Shown: positions 1 to 7,210 of the stretch, piece after piece
How positions within the stretch are numbered: position 1 is the stretch's first letter
Layout of the letters: the number at the start of each line of letters is the position of its first letter
Origin: an uncultured Bacteroidota bacterium
GTDB taxonomy: Bacteria; Bacteroidota; Bacteroidia; Flavobacteriales; Flavobacteriaceae
Reading direction: 5' to 3'
Length of the DNA: 64,000 bases
Assembly: GCA_902616905.1 (NCBI GenBank)
Contig: CACMUP010000005.1
Location: 1 to 64,000 of the forward strand
Program-made: the position numbers and the translations under genes
The notes under the pieces: generated by a model
The model's input: the letters and a program-made list of their open reading frames with translations, nothing else
Database searches by the model: none
Told to the model about the DNA's origin: nothing

Positions 1-1668
1 TCCACGTTCTACAATAATACCATCTTCAATAACAAGGATTTGGTCTGCCTTTTTAATAGTACTCAAGCGGTGTGCAATGACAAAAGTCGTTCTCTCTTTC
101 ATTAAAGTAGCAAGACTTTTTTGAATAAAAATTTCGCTTAGGGTATCTAAATTAGAGGTAGCCTCATCTAAAATCACAATTTTTGGATTAGCCAATAATG
201 CGCGAGCAATTGAAATTCGCTGACGTTGACCTCCAGAAAGTTTAACCCCTCTTTCTCCAATTAATGTGTATAAACCATTTTCAAAGCGATCTGTAAATTC
301 GTTTACGAAAGCACCCTTTACAGCTTCTATAAGTTCACTTTCGCTAGCTTCTGGACGAGGGAAGAGAATATTATCTCTTATTGTACCTTCATATAAAAAA
401 TCATCTTGTAATACAACACCCAGTTGACTTCTAAAACTTTTTAAATCTACTTTTGATAAATCATTTCCATCAATTAATATTTGTCCTGAACTTGGATTTA
501 AGAAAGTGGATACTAGACTTGCTATAGTGGATTTGCCAGAGCCAGAAGAACCGACTAAAGCTGTTAAGCTTCCTTTTGGTGCCTTAAAGGAAATTGAGTG
601 AATAACTTCCGTTTTATCGTCATAACTAAAGGAAATATTTTTAAATGTCACATTTCCATCAATTTTATTGAGTTTCAAGACCCGTGATTTAATATCGTTT
701 TCTTCGGGTATACCCATCAATTCTTGCGTTCGATCTAAACCAGCAAAAGCTTCTGTAAGCTGACTGCCTATATTACTCATCTGAACAATAGGAGCAATCA
801 TAAATCCAAGAAAAAGTGTAAATGATACAAATTCACCATATGTCATTGTGTTATTCATTATAAAATACCCCCCCATCCCCATTATTCCTGCAGAAGCTAA
901 ACCTAATAAAAAAGTAGATGAACTTGTTATAAATGCGGTTGCTGTAAGACTCTTTTTAACGTTTTGATATAGATCTTCTACCCCTTTTTCAAATACTTTT
1001 TTTTCCTGTTCTTCTGCATTAAAACCTTTTATCACTCTAATTCCATTTAAGGTTTCAGTAAGTCGTCCAGTAACTTCAGCATTAATTTTTCTTCGAGCCC
1101 TGAAGATAGGACGAATATATCCAAAGGCCTTTAAAGCGACGAATCCGAAAACTAAAACTGGCAAAAGAACAAATAAGGTCATTTTTGCATTTATTTTAAT
1201 CAAAATAACAAGTGAAATTATTGCTGTAATGCTACCACCTATAAGCTGTACTAGACCTGTCCCTACTAAATTTCTAACCCCTTCAACATCTGTCATAACT
1301 CTAGAAACTAAAGCTCCAGATTTGTTATTATTAAAAAAGCTTACGGGTAGTGTAAGTAGTTTTTGTTGGACGTTAGTTCTAAGAATGGATATTAAGTGTT
1401 GGGCTTCAACACTCAATATGCGGGTTAAAGAAAATGAACTAATAGATTGTAAGAAAAGAGAAAAACACACGAGTATTAATAAATAAGTTAAGGCTTGGGT
1501 ATCTTTTGAAGGAATCACATCATCAATTAAATATTTACTTGCATATGGAAGAACTAAACCAGACAAACTTTTAATTAAAATTAATAAAAGGCCAAAAGAG
1601 ACGATTTTTATTCTTGGAAGAATAAACTGTTTAAATGCCCATTGAAAGGATACTTGATTTTTTTTCAT
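1..1668 (-). CDS. MsbA-like ABC exporter, fused permease and ATPase (partial)
   Basis: Half-size ABC exporter: a six-helix membrane domain (about residues 15-310) fused to an ATPase domain (about 335 onward). It would work as a homodimer in the inner membrane, exporting a lipid, peptide or drug; the substrate cannot be read from sequence. Translating the minus strand from the ATG at 1668 gives Walker A GSSGSGKST (near residue 375), signature LSGGQRQR (near 478), Walker B IVILDEA (near 500) and H-loop AHRLST (near 531). The reading frame is open to position 1, so only the last few dozen residues are missing. A promoter-like TAAATTTG lies 17 bases upstream of the start on the minus strand. Subfamily is certain; the MsbA label is only a likeness. 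Confidence 0.93.
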   Translation of the reverse strand, partial: MKKNQVSFQWAFKQFILPRIKIVSFGLLLILIKSLSGLVLPYASKYLIDDVIPSKDTQALTYLLILVCFSLFLQSISSFSLTRILSVEAQHLISILRTNVQQKLLTLPVSFFNNNKSGALVSRVMTDVEGVRNLVGTGLVQLIGGSITAIISLVILIKINAKMTLFVLLPVLVFGFVALKAFGYIRPIFRARRKINAEVTGRLTETLNGIRVIKGFNAEEQEKKVFEKGVEDLYQNVKKSLTATAFITSSSTFLLGLASAGIMGMGGYFIMNNTMTYGEFVSFTLFLGFMIAPIVQMSNIGSQLTEAFAGLDRTQELMGIPEENDIKSRVLKLNKIDGNVTFKNISFSYDDKTEVIHSISFKAPKGSLTALVGSSGSGKSTIASLVSTFLNPSSGQILIDGNDLSKVDLKSFRSQLGVVLQDDFLYEGTIRDNILFPRPEASESELIEAVKGAFVNEFTDRFENGLYTLIGERGVKLSGGQRQRISIARALLANPKIVILDEATSNLDTLSEIFIQKSLATLMKERTTFVIAHRLSTIKKADQILVIEDGIIVERG

Positions 1669-1684
1669 AGCTGGATTTAATATT

Positions 1685-1692
1685 CAAATTTA
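1685..1692 (-). promoter_or_regulatory. -7 promoter element for the ABC exporter
   Basis: CAAATTTA on the plus strand reads TAAATTTG on the minus strand, an exact match to the Bacteroidota -7 consensus TAnnTTTG. With the spacing seen at rnpB (start about 5 bases after the final G), transcription would begin near 1680, leaving a leader of about 12 bases. No clear -33 TTG was found, so this is a moderate call. Confidence 0.45.
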
Positions 1693-1982
1693 GAATATTC
1701 TTTTTTCTAATAACTAAAGATTTTTTACTGTATGTCTTGATTCTTAAACTTACTGAAAAGGATATGCCGATGATTTAGATTAATATAAATTGGACAGCTA
1801 ATATCACATAGAACTTTAGAACCTGAGATAGATTTATATTACACATACCCAACCCTCTAAATCATCTATTCCCTAAAAATCACTTTTAGAAAAAAGTAAA
1901 TCGTAAATAATTCAGAAACACTATAATATTGATAAAATAAGTAAAGAAAATAGAGTCAACCACTAAAATAGAAAAATTACAA

Positions 1983-2070
1983 TTTTTTGTGACTTTTTGG
2001 CCATTTTTGATCAATTTTGACTCATTTTTGACCTTTTTTGGTCATTTTTCGTCAATTTTGGACGTTTTTT
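1983..2070. repeat. Array of nine helically phased T-tracts (predicted bent DNA)
   Basis: Nine runs of four to six T lie at 1983-1988, 1994-1998, 2004-2008, 2015-2018, 2025-2029, 2034-2039, 2045-2049, 2056-2059 and 2065-2070. Their centres are 9.5 to 10.5 bases apart, averaging 10.25, close to one DNA turn, the classical arrangement for strong intrinsic curvature. Between the tracts are short GAC/GTCA/GATCA-like spacers, and TGACC and GGTCA flank one tract (2029-2044) as an inverted repeat. The array is in a gene-free region. What binds or uses it is unknown. Confidence 0.8.
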
Positions 2071-2201
2071 GAAAGAAATTAAATTCCATCACGTATCCAC
2101 ACAAACCCCAAACAAACACCCCCTAAAACAGGATTGAGAAATTTTCAGTAAAGAGCTGATTTACAAAGAATAAAACTGATTTTGGATTCTATCCATTCGT
2201 G

Positions 2202-2230
2202 TAAAAAAAAACCCTCCGATTGGGAGGGTT
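2202..2230 (-). terminator. Rho-independent terminator of the secreted protein gene
   Basis: AACCCTCC (2210-2217) pairs with GGAGGGTT (2223-2230) around a five-base loop. On the minus strand the hairpin is followed by a run of nine T. It lies 21 bases after the stop codon of the 249-residue protein gene. Confidence 0.85.
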
Positions 2231-2251
2231 AGTGATTATTTTTATAAAATA

Positions 2252-3001
2252 TTATTTAGTAGAAACTATTCTTTTATAAATTGGTCTATAACCAAAAGAG
2301 TTATTTGTTGATGTCTCCATAGTTTTACTACCATGAACCTTTTTCAAAGCCTTACTCCAGGTAGCGTAATTATTGACACCATATTCGGAATCAAATGACT
2401 TAACAGCAGCAGTCCATGTTGGATATCCGTCAACTGTCATCATTGTATATTTTTCATTACTTGATGAAGGATATATTTTATGTTGAACATTCCATCCTGA
2501 TCTTCCATAAGCTTTTTTTGATATTAATTCTTTCATTACAGGTGTAATATACTCAACTTCGTAAGCTAGTTGTTTCCATAAATCGTCAGGTTTAGAGTAG
2601 TTTACAACTATATATTCAAAAGATCCAGGAACAAAGCTATCAACCCTGTATGTATCTCTTCTAAATACTTCCCATTCAACATCAATATATTCTTGAGCTA
2701 CTCCTGTAGCTTCTAGAGGGTTCCAATCCCATTTAGAAGTCAAGTCTTCGATACTTTTGGTGCTTACAGCAACTATATAATTATATTTATTTGTATTTGT
2801 TCTCCAATTTTTTCTCCACACACTCCATCCAGTAAATGTCTTACCATTATCAACTGCATGTTGGGCTACTTTTAAAAAATAGTCTTTCATTACGGATTCG
2901 AATTTCTCACCATCCTCAACTTTTAAATAAAAATAATGGTTTATTTGGGCTTGAGTTAAAAATGAGATGGTAAGAAAAAATGTAAAAAGTATTTTTTTCA
3001 T
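2252..3001 (-). CDS. Secreted protein of unknown function with internal duplication
   Basis: A 249-residue protein with a clear Sec signal peptide (residues 1-18, MKKILFTFFLTISFLTQAQ), so periplasmic or exported. I do not recognise the family by name. The mature part seems to be two related halves. Each has a stretch of the pattern GWSV/GWNV, then about ten basic or polar residues, then a Tyr-rich beta strand (TGWSVWRKNWRTNTNKYNYI in the first half; a GWNV segment followed by NEKYTMMTVDGY in the second). This suggests two copies of a dimeric alpha-beta-barrel-like fold (ABM/NIPSNAP type), which is inference. It is transcribed alone, with a strong terminator after it and a second look-alike hairpin upstream at 3062-3078. 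Confidence 0.75.
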   Translation of the reverse strand: MKKILFTFFLTISFLTQAQINHYFYLKVEDGEKFESVMKDYFLKVAQHAVDNGKTFTGWSVWRKNWRTNTNKYNYIVAVSTKSIEDLTSKWDWNPLEATGVAQEYIDVEWEVFRRDTYRVDSFVPGSFEYIVVNYSKPDDLWKQLAYEVEYITPVMKELISKKAYGRSGWNVQHKIYPSSSNEKYTMMTVDGYPTWTAAVKSFDSEYGVNNYATWSKALKKVHGSKTMETSTNNSFGYRPIYKRIVSTK

Positions 3002-3051
3002 TTTAATTGATTTATGATTAATAATACCTCTAAGATATAGAGAATGTGTTG

Positions 3052-3078
3052 AAAAGAAAAACCCTCCACTTGGGAGGG
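3052..3078 (-). terminator. Orphan terminator-like hairpin upstream of the secreted protein gene
   Basis: CCCTCC (3062-3067) pairs with GGAGGG (3073-3078), loop ACTTG, followed on the minus strand by a T-rich run. It is nearly the same as the terminator at 2210-2230 and points the same way, but no minus-strand gene lies directly upstream of it. It may be the leftover terminator of a lost gene, or an attenuator or insulator for the gene at 2252-3001. Confidence 0.6.
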
Positions 3079-3122
3079 CTAAAATTTGTATTTTGTAAAT
3101 TCAAGAAAAACCTTGGCGAATA

Positions 3123-3554
3123 ATGGCAAATAAAACTTGGATAGAAAAAAGAGATAGCGACAAGTCATTTAAAATTAAAACAATTGATAAAAAGTTTGCA
3201 GACATTCCAGAAGGAAGCAAAATGTTTATTGCTACACCAAAAATTATAGACGATTATGTAAATCACATCCCCTTTGGAAAATCGACCGAATTAGGTACAA
3301 TGCGCAATGACTTGGCAGTTGAATATCAAGCAGATAAAACCTGCCCTGTAACAACAGGAATTTTCTTGCGAATTGTTTCAGAAGCATCATTTGAGGAATT
3401 GAATGCAGGCAAAGACATTGAAGAAGTTACACCTTTTTGGAGAATTGTAAATCCGAAATCCAAATTGGCGGAAAAATTGGAATGTGGAATTGACTTTATA
3501 GAGAAGCAAAGAGAACTTGAAGGAATTGAACAACCAATAATCTGCTCAGATTAG
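3123..3554 (+). CDS. MGMT-like (alkyltransferase-related) small protein, shortened C-terminus
   Basis: A 143-residue protein. Its core KTWIEK, a GKSTELGTMRNDLA segment, CPVTTGIF (near residue 79) and TPFWRIVNP resembles a widespread small family annotated as MGMT family protein, in which related text reads CPITTGIF and TPYWRT. The family is distantly related to O6-alkylguanine-DNA alkyltransferases but lacks the classical PCHR active site; biochemical function is not settled. Relatives, as I recall them, end in a basic tail after the EAEGH-like helix; here the protein stops soon after LEGIE, so a short C-terminal loss is likely. Start: ATG at 3123. It stands alone between an orphan terminator and the HUH-gene remnant. 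Confidence 0.6.
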   Translation: MANKTWIEKRDSDKSFKIKTIDKKFADIPEGSKMFIATPKIIDDYVNHIPFGKSTELGTMRNDLAVEYQADKTCPVTTGIFLRIVSEASFEELNAGKDIEEVTPFWRIVNPKSKLAEKLECGIDFIEKQRELEGIEQPIICSD

Positions 3555-3646
3555 GTTACATATCATATCTCAACTCCAAACCTCAACAGAAAACTCATTT
3601 CCTGAGACCTAGGGGGTGCAGTAGTTATGGTAATGCATAAGACGTT

Positions 3647-3733
3647 TTAGCTTTTAAATACAATGTCATAGTCCACATCTTTACCAATATGCTTGGTTAC
3701 ATAATTACATACTGCTTCACTATCATAGATTTG
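3647..3733 (-). pseudogene. Remnant of HUH (Rep-like) endonuclease gene, last 28 codons
   Basis: Read on the minus strand, this gives QIYDSEAVCNYVTKHIGK and then DVDYDIVFKS and a stop. It is the C-terminus of the intact 128-residue HUH protein at 14710-15096 (PIYDSEQVCKYVTKHIGK, then GVDYDIVFKS). DNA similarity runs from 3644 to 3733 against 14707-14796, about 11 differences in 90 bases, then stops abruptly at both ends. It keeps the YVTK motif with the presumed nucleophile tyrosine but has lost the HxH half, so it cannot be active. It has the same orientation as the intact gene, making the two direct repeats that bracket the rhamnose locus. Confidence 0.85.
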
Positions 3734-3747
3734 AATATATTTGTTTA

Positions 3748-3778
3748 TTGACTTGGTTTACTTATCTAATCAAGTTTG
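3748..3778 (+). promoter_or_regulatory. Candidate promoter of the rhamnose operon
   Basis: TTG at 3748-3750 is followed 20 bases later by CAAGTTTG (3771-3778), one mismatch from the Bacteroidota -7 consensus TAnnTTTG. Predicted transcription start is near 3783, about 24 bases before the ATG at 3807. The -7 element runs into the palindrome at 3774-3791, so a repressor bound there would block it. Confidence 0.45.
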
Positions 3779-3791
3779 TTAAAAAACAAAC
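3774..3791. promoter_or_regulatory. Perfect inverted repeat before the rhamnose operon (candidate operator)
   Basis: GTTTGTTAAAAAACAAAC is a perfect 7-4-7 inverted repeat. It overlaps the predicted -7 element and transcription start and ends 15 bases before the first start codon. Its size fits a dimeric repressor site; a small RNA hairpin masking the ribosome entry site is the alternative. No regulator gene is encoded in the locus. Confidence 0.45.
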
Positions 3792-3806
3792 ATATTAAAC
3801 TGTAAT

Positions 3807-5915
3807 ATGAATCACTCTAAGACTTTAAACTTCCAACATGTAAATTACCTATGGGATGACAAGCATGCTGGCACTTTAGCAGAAGATCAGGTTGCGCTTT
3901 TTTTGTACCGGTCTAATATTCTTGGAGCCGACCTCCGGATAACAAACTATGGTGGTGGAAATACTAGCTGTAAAACCATTGAAAAAGATCCGTTGACTGG
4001 AGAAAATTGTGAGGTAATGTGGATTAAAGGGTCAGGTGGAGATATAGGCACCCTTAACCGGACTGGAATAGCTGGGCTTTACATCGAACGTTTGCGTAAT
4101 CTTAAAAATGTATATCAAGGACTAGAAGATGAAGACCGTATGGTTGGTTTATTTAGCCACTGTATTTATTCCCTAGAGAGTCGAGCTCCTTCAATCGATA
4201 CTCCTCTGCACGGCTTACTCCCCTTTCCACACATTGATCATTTACATCCAGATGCACTTATCGCTATCGCGGCTGCAAAGGATGGTAAAAAAATTACCCA
4301 AGAAATATGGGGAGATACCATGGGATGGGTCGATTGGCAACGTCCAGGCTTTGATCTTGGACTCCAATTAGAAAATTGTCTTAACGCCAATCCAGGAATC
4401 CGAGGAATTGTTCTGGGAAGCCATGGATTATTTACATGGGGGGAAACTTCTAAAGAGTGTTACCTGAACAGTTTGGAGGTAATAGAACAAGCTTCAACTT
4501 ATATAGCTTCCAAATTAACAAAAACCACAAAAGTATTTGGAGGAGCAAAACATGAGTCCCCAAACAAATCTAAACGAAACCATCAAGCATCCAAACTGAT
4601 GCCTGTATTACGTTCGTTATGCAGTTCCGAACAGAACATGGTTGGGCATTTTAACGACAATGCTGAAGTGTTGGAGTTTATAAACAGTGAAGACCTTGAA
4701 ACTCTTGCACCCATGGGCACTTCATGCCCTGATCATTTCTTAAGGACTAAGATAAAACCTTTAATACTACCTCTCGATATAGAAGCTGATCTTAGAGATT
4801 TGGAAAGAGTTAAAAAACTATTGGCTCCTTATTTTGAAACATATAGACAAGAGTACGCTACTTATTACCAACAGTTTAAAAAAGAGAGCAGCCCAGCAAT
4901 GCGAGATCCTAATCCGGTGATATTATTATATCCTGGAATTGGATTGTTCAGTTTTGCAAAAAATAAACAAACGGCTCGTATCGCTTCGGAGTTTTATACC
5001 AACGCTATCAATGTAATGAGGGGGTCAGAGGTAATTTCTTCTTATTCCTCATTGCCCTTGCAAGAAGCTTTTGATATCGAATATTGGCTATTGGAAGAAG
5101 CAAAATTACAACGTATGCCAAAAGAAAAGCCATTATCCAGAAAAATTGCTCTAGTTACTGGTGCTGGAGGGGGTATAGGAAAGTCTATTGCAAAAAAATT
5201 TGTTACAGAAGGTGCTGTTGTAATTTTATTGGACATCTCAGAGAAAAATTTAAAGGAAGCCGAAAAAGAATTCAATAAAGACAATGCCCTCTCAGTAGTC
5301 TGTGATATAAATAATTCTGAAGCAATCCAAAATGCTATAGAAAAGACCTGTCTTAATTTTGGAGGGATTGACATAGTTGTTCACAGTGCTGGTCTTGCAA
5401 TTTCAAAACCTTTATCTGAAACCACTTCCGAAGATTGGGATATGTTGCAAAACATTCTCGTAAAAGGACAATTTGAGCTTTTCAAGCAAGCCACTGCTGT
5501 ACTTAAAATCCAAAAAAAAGGAGGCAATTTTATAACAATTGCCAGTAAAAATGGGCTTGTTGCTGGACCTAATAATGTGGCTTACGGAACTGCAAAAGCT
5601 GCCCAGCAACACATGACGCGCCTATTGGCTGCTGAACTGGCTAAAGAAAAAATTCGAGTCAATACCGTTAATCCAGATGGGGTTATTGTTGGAAGTAAAA
5701 TTTGGGAGGGTTCATGGGCTAAAGGAAGAGCAGATGCCAATGGAATTAAAGTCAATGATCTGCCTGCCTTTTATGCAAAAAGAAACCTCTTAAATCAAAT
5801 CATCACCCCTGATGATATTGCCCAAGCTGTTTTTTCTTTAGTTGCATTTTTAGATAAATCTACTGGTAATACTATTAATGTAGATGGTGGAATGGCTAAT
5901 GCATTTGTAAGATAA
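3807..5915 (+). CDS. rhaEW: Bifunctional rhamnulose-1-phosphate aldolase / lactaldehyde dehydrogenase
   Basis: A 702-residue cytoplasmic fusion enzyme. The first part (about 1-420) is a class II (zinc) aldolase: the HIDHLHPDAL segment near residue 141 and GSHGLFTWG near 203 supply the metal-binding histidines. The second part (about 440-702) is a short-chain dehydrogenase: TGAGGGIG NAD-binding loop near 450, HSAG, and YGTAK with the catalytic Tyr and Lys near 592. Known members of this fusion family split rhamnulose-1-phosphate into DHAP and lactaldehyde and oxidise the latter to lactate. It heads the operon; the isomerase starts 9 bases later. G+C is clearly above that of the core genes (27 of 60 bases in the line at 4381). 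Confidence 0.93.
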   Translation: MNHSKTLNFQHVNYLWDDKHAGTLAEDQVALFLYRSNILGADLRITNYGGGNTSCKTIEKDPLTGENCEVMWIKGSGGDIGTLNRTGIAGLYIERLRNLKNVYQGLEDEDRMVGLFSHCIYSLESRAPSIDTPLHGLLPFPHIDHLHPDALIAIAAAKDGKKITQEIWGDTMGWVDWQRPGFDLGLQLENCLNANPGIRGIVLGSHGLFTWGETSKECYLNSLEVIEQASTYIASKLTKTTKVFGGAKHESPNKSKRNHQASKLMPVLRSLCSSEQNMVGHFNDNAEVLEFINSEDLETLAPMGTSCPDHFLRTKIKPLILPLDIEADLRDLERVKKLLAPYFETYRQEYATYYQQFKKESSPAMRDPNPVILLYPGIGLFSFAKNKQTARIASEFYTNAINVMRGSEVISSYSSLPLQEAFDIEYWLLEEAKLQRMPKEKPLSRKIALVTGAGGGIGKSIAKKFVTEGAVVILLDISEKNLKEAEKEFNKDNALSVVCDINNSEAIQNAIEKTCLNFGGIDIVVHSAGLAISKPLSETTSEDWDMLQNILVKGQFELFKQATAVLKIQKKGGNFITIASKNGLVAGPNNVAYGTAKAAQQHMTRLLAAELAKEKIRVNTVNPDGVIVGSKIWEGSWAKGRADANGIKVNDLPAFYAKRNLLNQIITPDDIAQAVFSLVAFLDKSTGNTINVDGGMANAFVR

Positions 5916-5924
5916 ATCAGGATT

Positions 5925-7202
5925 ATGCTAACAGAAGAAACAATAAACCTAATAAACCAGTCTTGTGAAAAGCAACATTCACAAGAATTTGAGTCGCTAG
6001 CTGAAAAATTAACCCAAGAGGGAATAGATGTAAAAACCCTTTTAGGACAACTTGAAAAATTTCAAATTGCCGTGCCTAGCTGGGCATTAGGTGCTGGAGG
6101 GACTCGCTTTGGACGGTTTACTTTTGGTGGTGCACCGAGAACCCTACTAGAAAAAATTGAAGATGTTGGCTTGTTACACGCACTTACTAAAAACAGTAAT
6201 GCGATTTCCCTACATATTCCATGGGATATCCCAAATGATATTCAGGAGATAAAAGAAGCTGCTATAGCACAGCAGTTAAGGTTTGATGCTGTCAACTCAA
6301 ACACCTTTCAAGATCAAGTCAATCAAAAACATTCCTATAAATACGGTTCTTTATCCCATGTAGATAAAGCCGTTAGAGAACAAGCGATTGCTCACAACAA
6401 AGAAGTTGTCCAAATTGGCGAAAGCTTAGGCTCAAAAAGTATTACAATTTGGCTAGCTGATGGTTCCAATTTCCCAGGACAAAACAATTTTCAAAAGGCA
6501 CTTTACCGCACTCAAGATAGCCTTCAAGTAATTACAAAATCGATGCCCAAAGATTGGCGCCTTTTTATAGAATACAAACCTTACGAACCCAACTTTTACA
6601 GTACGGTAATCCAAGATTGGGGCACTTCTTTTCTATTGGCTAATGCTTGTGGCCCAAAAGCCTTTACTCTTGTCGATCTTGGCCATCACCTTCCCAATAC
6701 AAATATTGAACAAATAGTAGCTACATTGCTTATGCAAGGAAAATTAGGGGGTTTTCATTTTAATGACAGTAAATATGGTGACGATGACCTTACTGTCGGA
6801 AGTATTCAACCCTACAAACTTTTTTTAATATTCAATGAATTGGTTTATGGAATGGCTACTAATAAAAATAACCCGCCTCTTGCATGGATGATAGACGCTA
6901 GTCACAATACCAAAGATCCACTTGAAGATTTGCTACAATCCATTGACGCTATATTAGAATCTTTCGCTAAAGCACTGCTAATTGATCAAAAAGCACTTCA
7001 TCAAGCACAGCAGTACAATGATGTTGTAATGTGTCAAGAGCTCCTTCAAAATGCTTTTAAGACAGATGTACGCCCTCTTATTCGAGAGATGCGCCTCAGA
7101 AAAGGCGGAGCACTAGATGCCCTTCAGGTTTATAGAGAAACTAAACAACGTCAAATAAGAATTCAACAGAGAGGTGCAAATGCTTTGTCCTCAGGATTAT
7201 AA
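5925..7202 (+). CDS. rhaI: L-rhamnose isomerase (TIM-barrel sugar isomerase)
   Basis: A 425-residue enzyme converting L-rhamnose to L-rhamnulose, the first step after uptake. The N-terminal block WALGAGGTRFGRF, the central SITIWLADGSNFPGQ and FIEYKPYEPNFYSTVIQDWG, and the metal-site strand GGFHFNDSKYGDDDL fit the xylose-isomerase-like barrel of the Pseudomonas-type rhamnose isomerases (RhaI), not the E. coli RhaA type. ATG at 5925, 9 bases after the aldolase stop and 8 before the kinase start, so it is translated from the same message. Confidence 0.92.
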   Translation: MLTEETINLINQSCEKQHSQEFESLAEKLTQEGIDVKTLLGQLEKFQIAVPSWALGAGGTRFGRFTFGGAPRTLLEKIEDVGLLHALTKNSNAISLHIPWDIPNDIQEIKEAAIAQQLRFDAVNSNTFQDQVNQKHSYKYGSLSHVDKAVREQAIAHNKEVVQIGESLGSKSITIWLADGSNFPGQNNFQKALYRTQDSLQVITKSMPKDWRLFIEYKPYEPNFYSTVIQDWGTSFLLANACGPKAFTLVDLGHHLPNTNIEQIVATLLMQGKLGGFHFNDSKYGDDDLTVGSIQPYKLFLIFNELVYGMATNKNNPPLAWMIDASHNTKDPLEDLLQSIDAILESFAKALLIDQKALHQAQQYNDVVMCQELLQNAFKTDVRPLIREMRLRKGGALDALQVYRETKQRQIRIQQRGANALSSGL

Positions 7203-7210
7203 GCCGCAGC

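Larger units (their letters stand above)
1669..2201. other. Gene-free stretch between ABC exporter and secreted protein gene
   Basis: This stretch of more than 500 bases has no convincing reading frame on either strand. It contains the exporter promoter element at its left end and the phased T-tract array at 1983-2070. Otherwise it is AT-rich, unremarkable sequence. I saw no RNA gene or insertion-sequence end in it. Confidence 0.6.

Noticed and set aside
1229-1486. A plus-strand open frame of 85 codons inside the ABC exporter.
   Set aside because: The minus strand encodes a continuous ABC exporter with all motifs, so this is an antisense shadow.
1983-2070. Reading the phased T-tracts as a CRISPR array or plasmid-type iterons.
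   Set aside because: Units are only about 10 bases, with no constant repeat and unique spacer pattern and no cas or rep gene adjoining; bent DNA explains it better.
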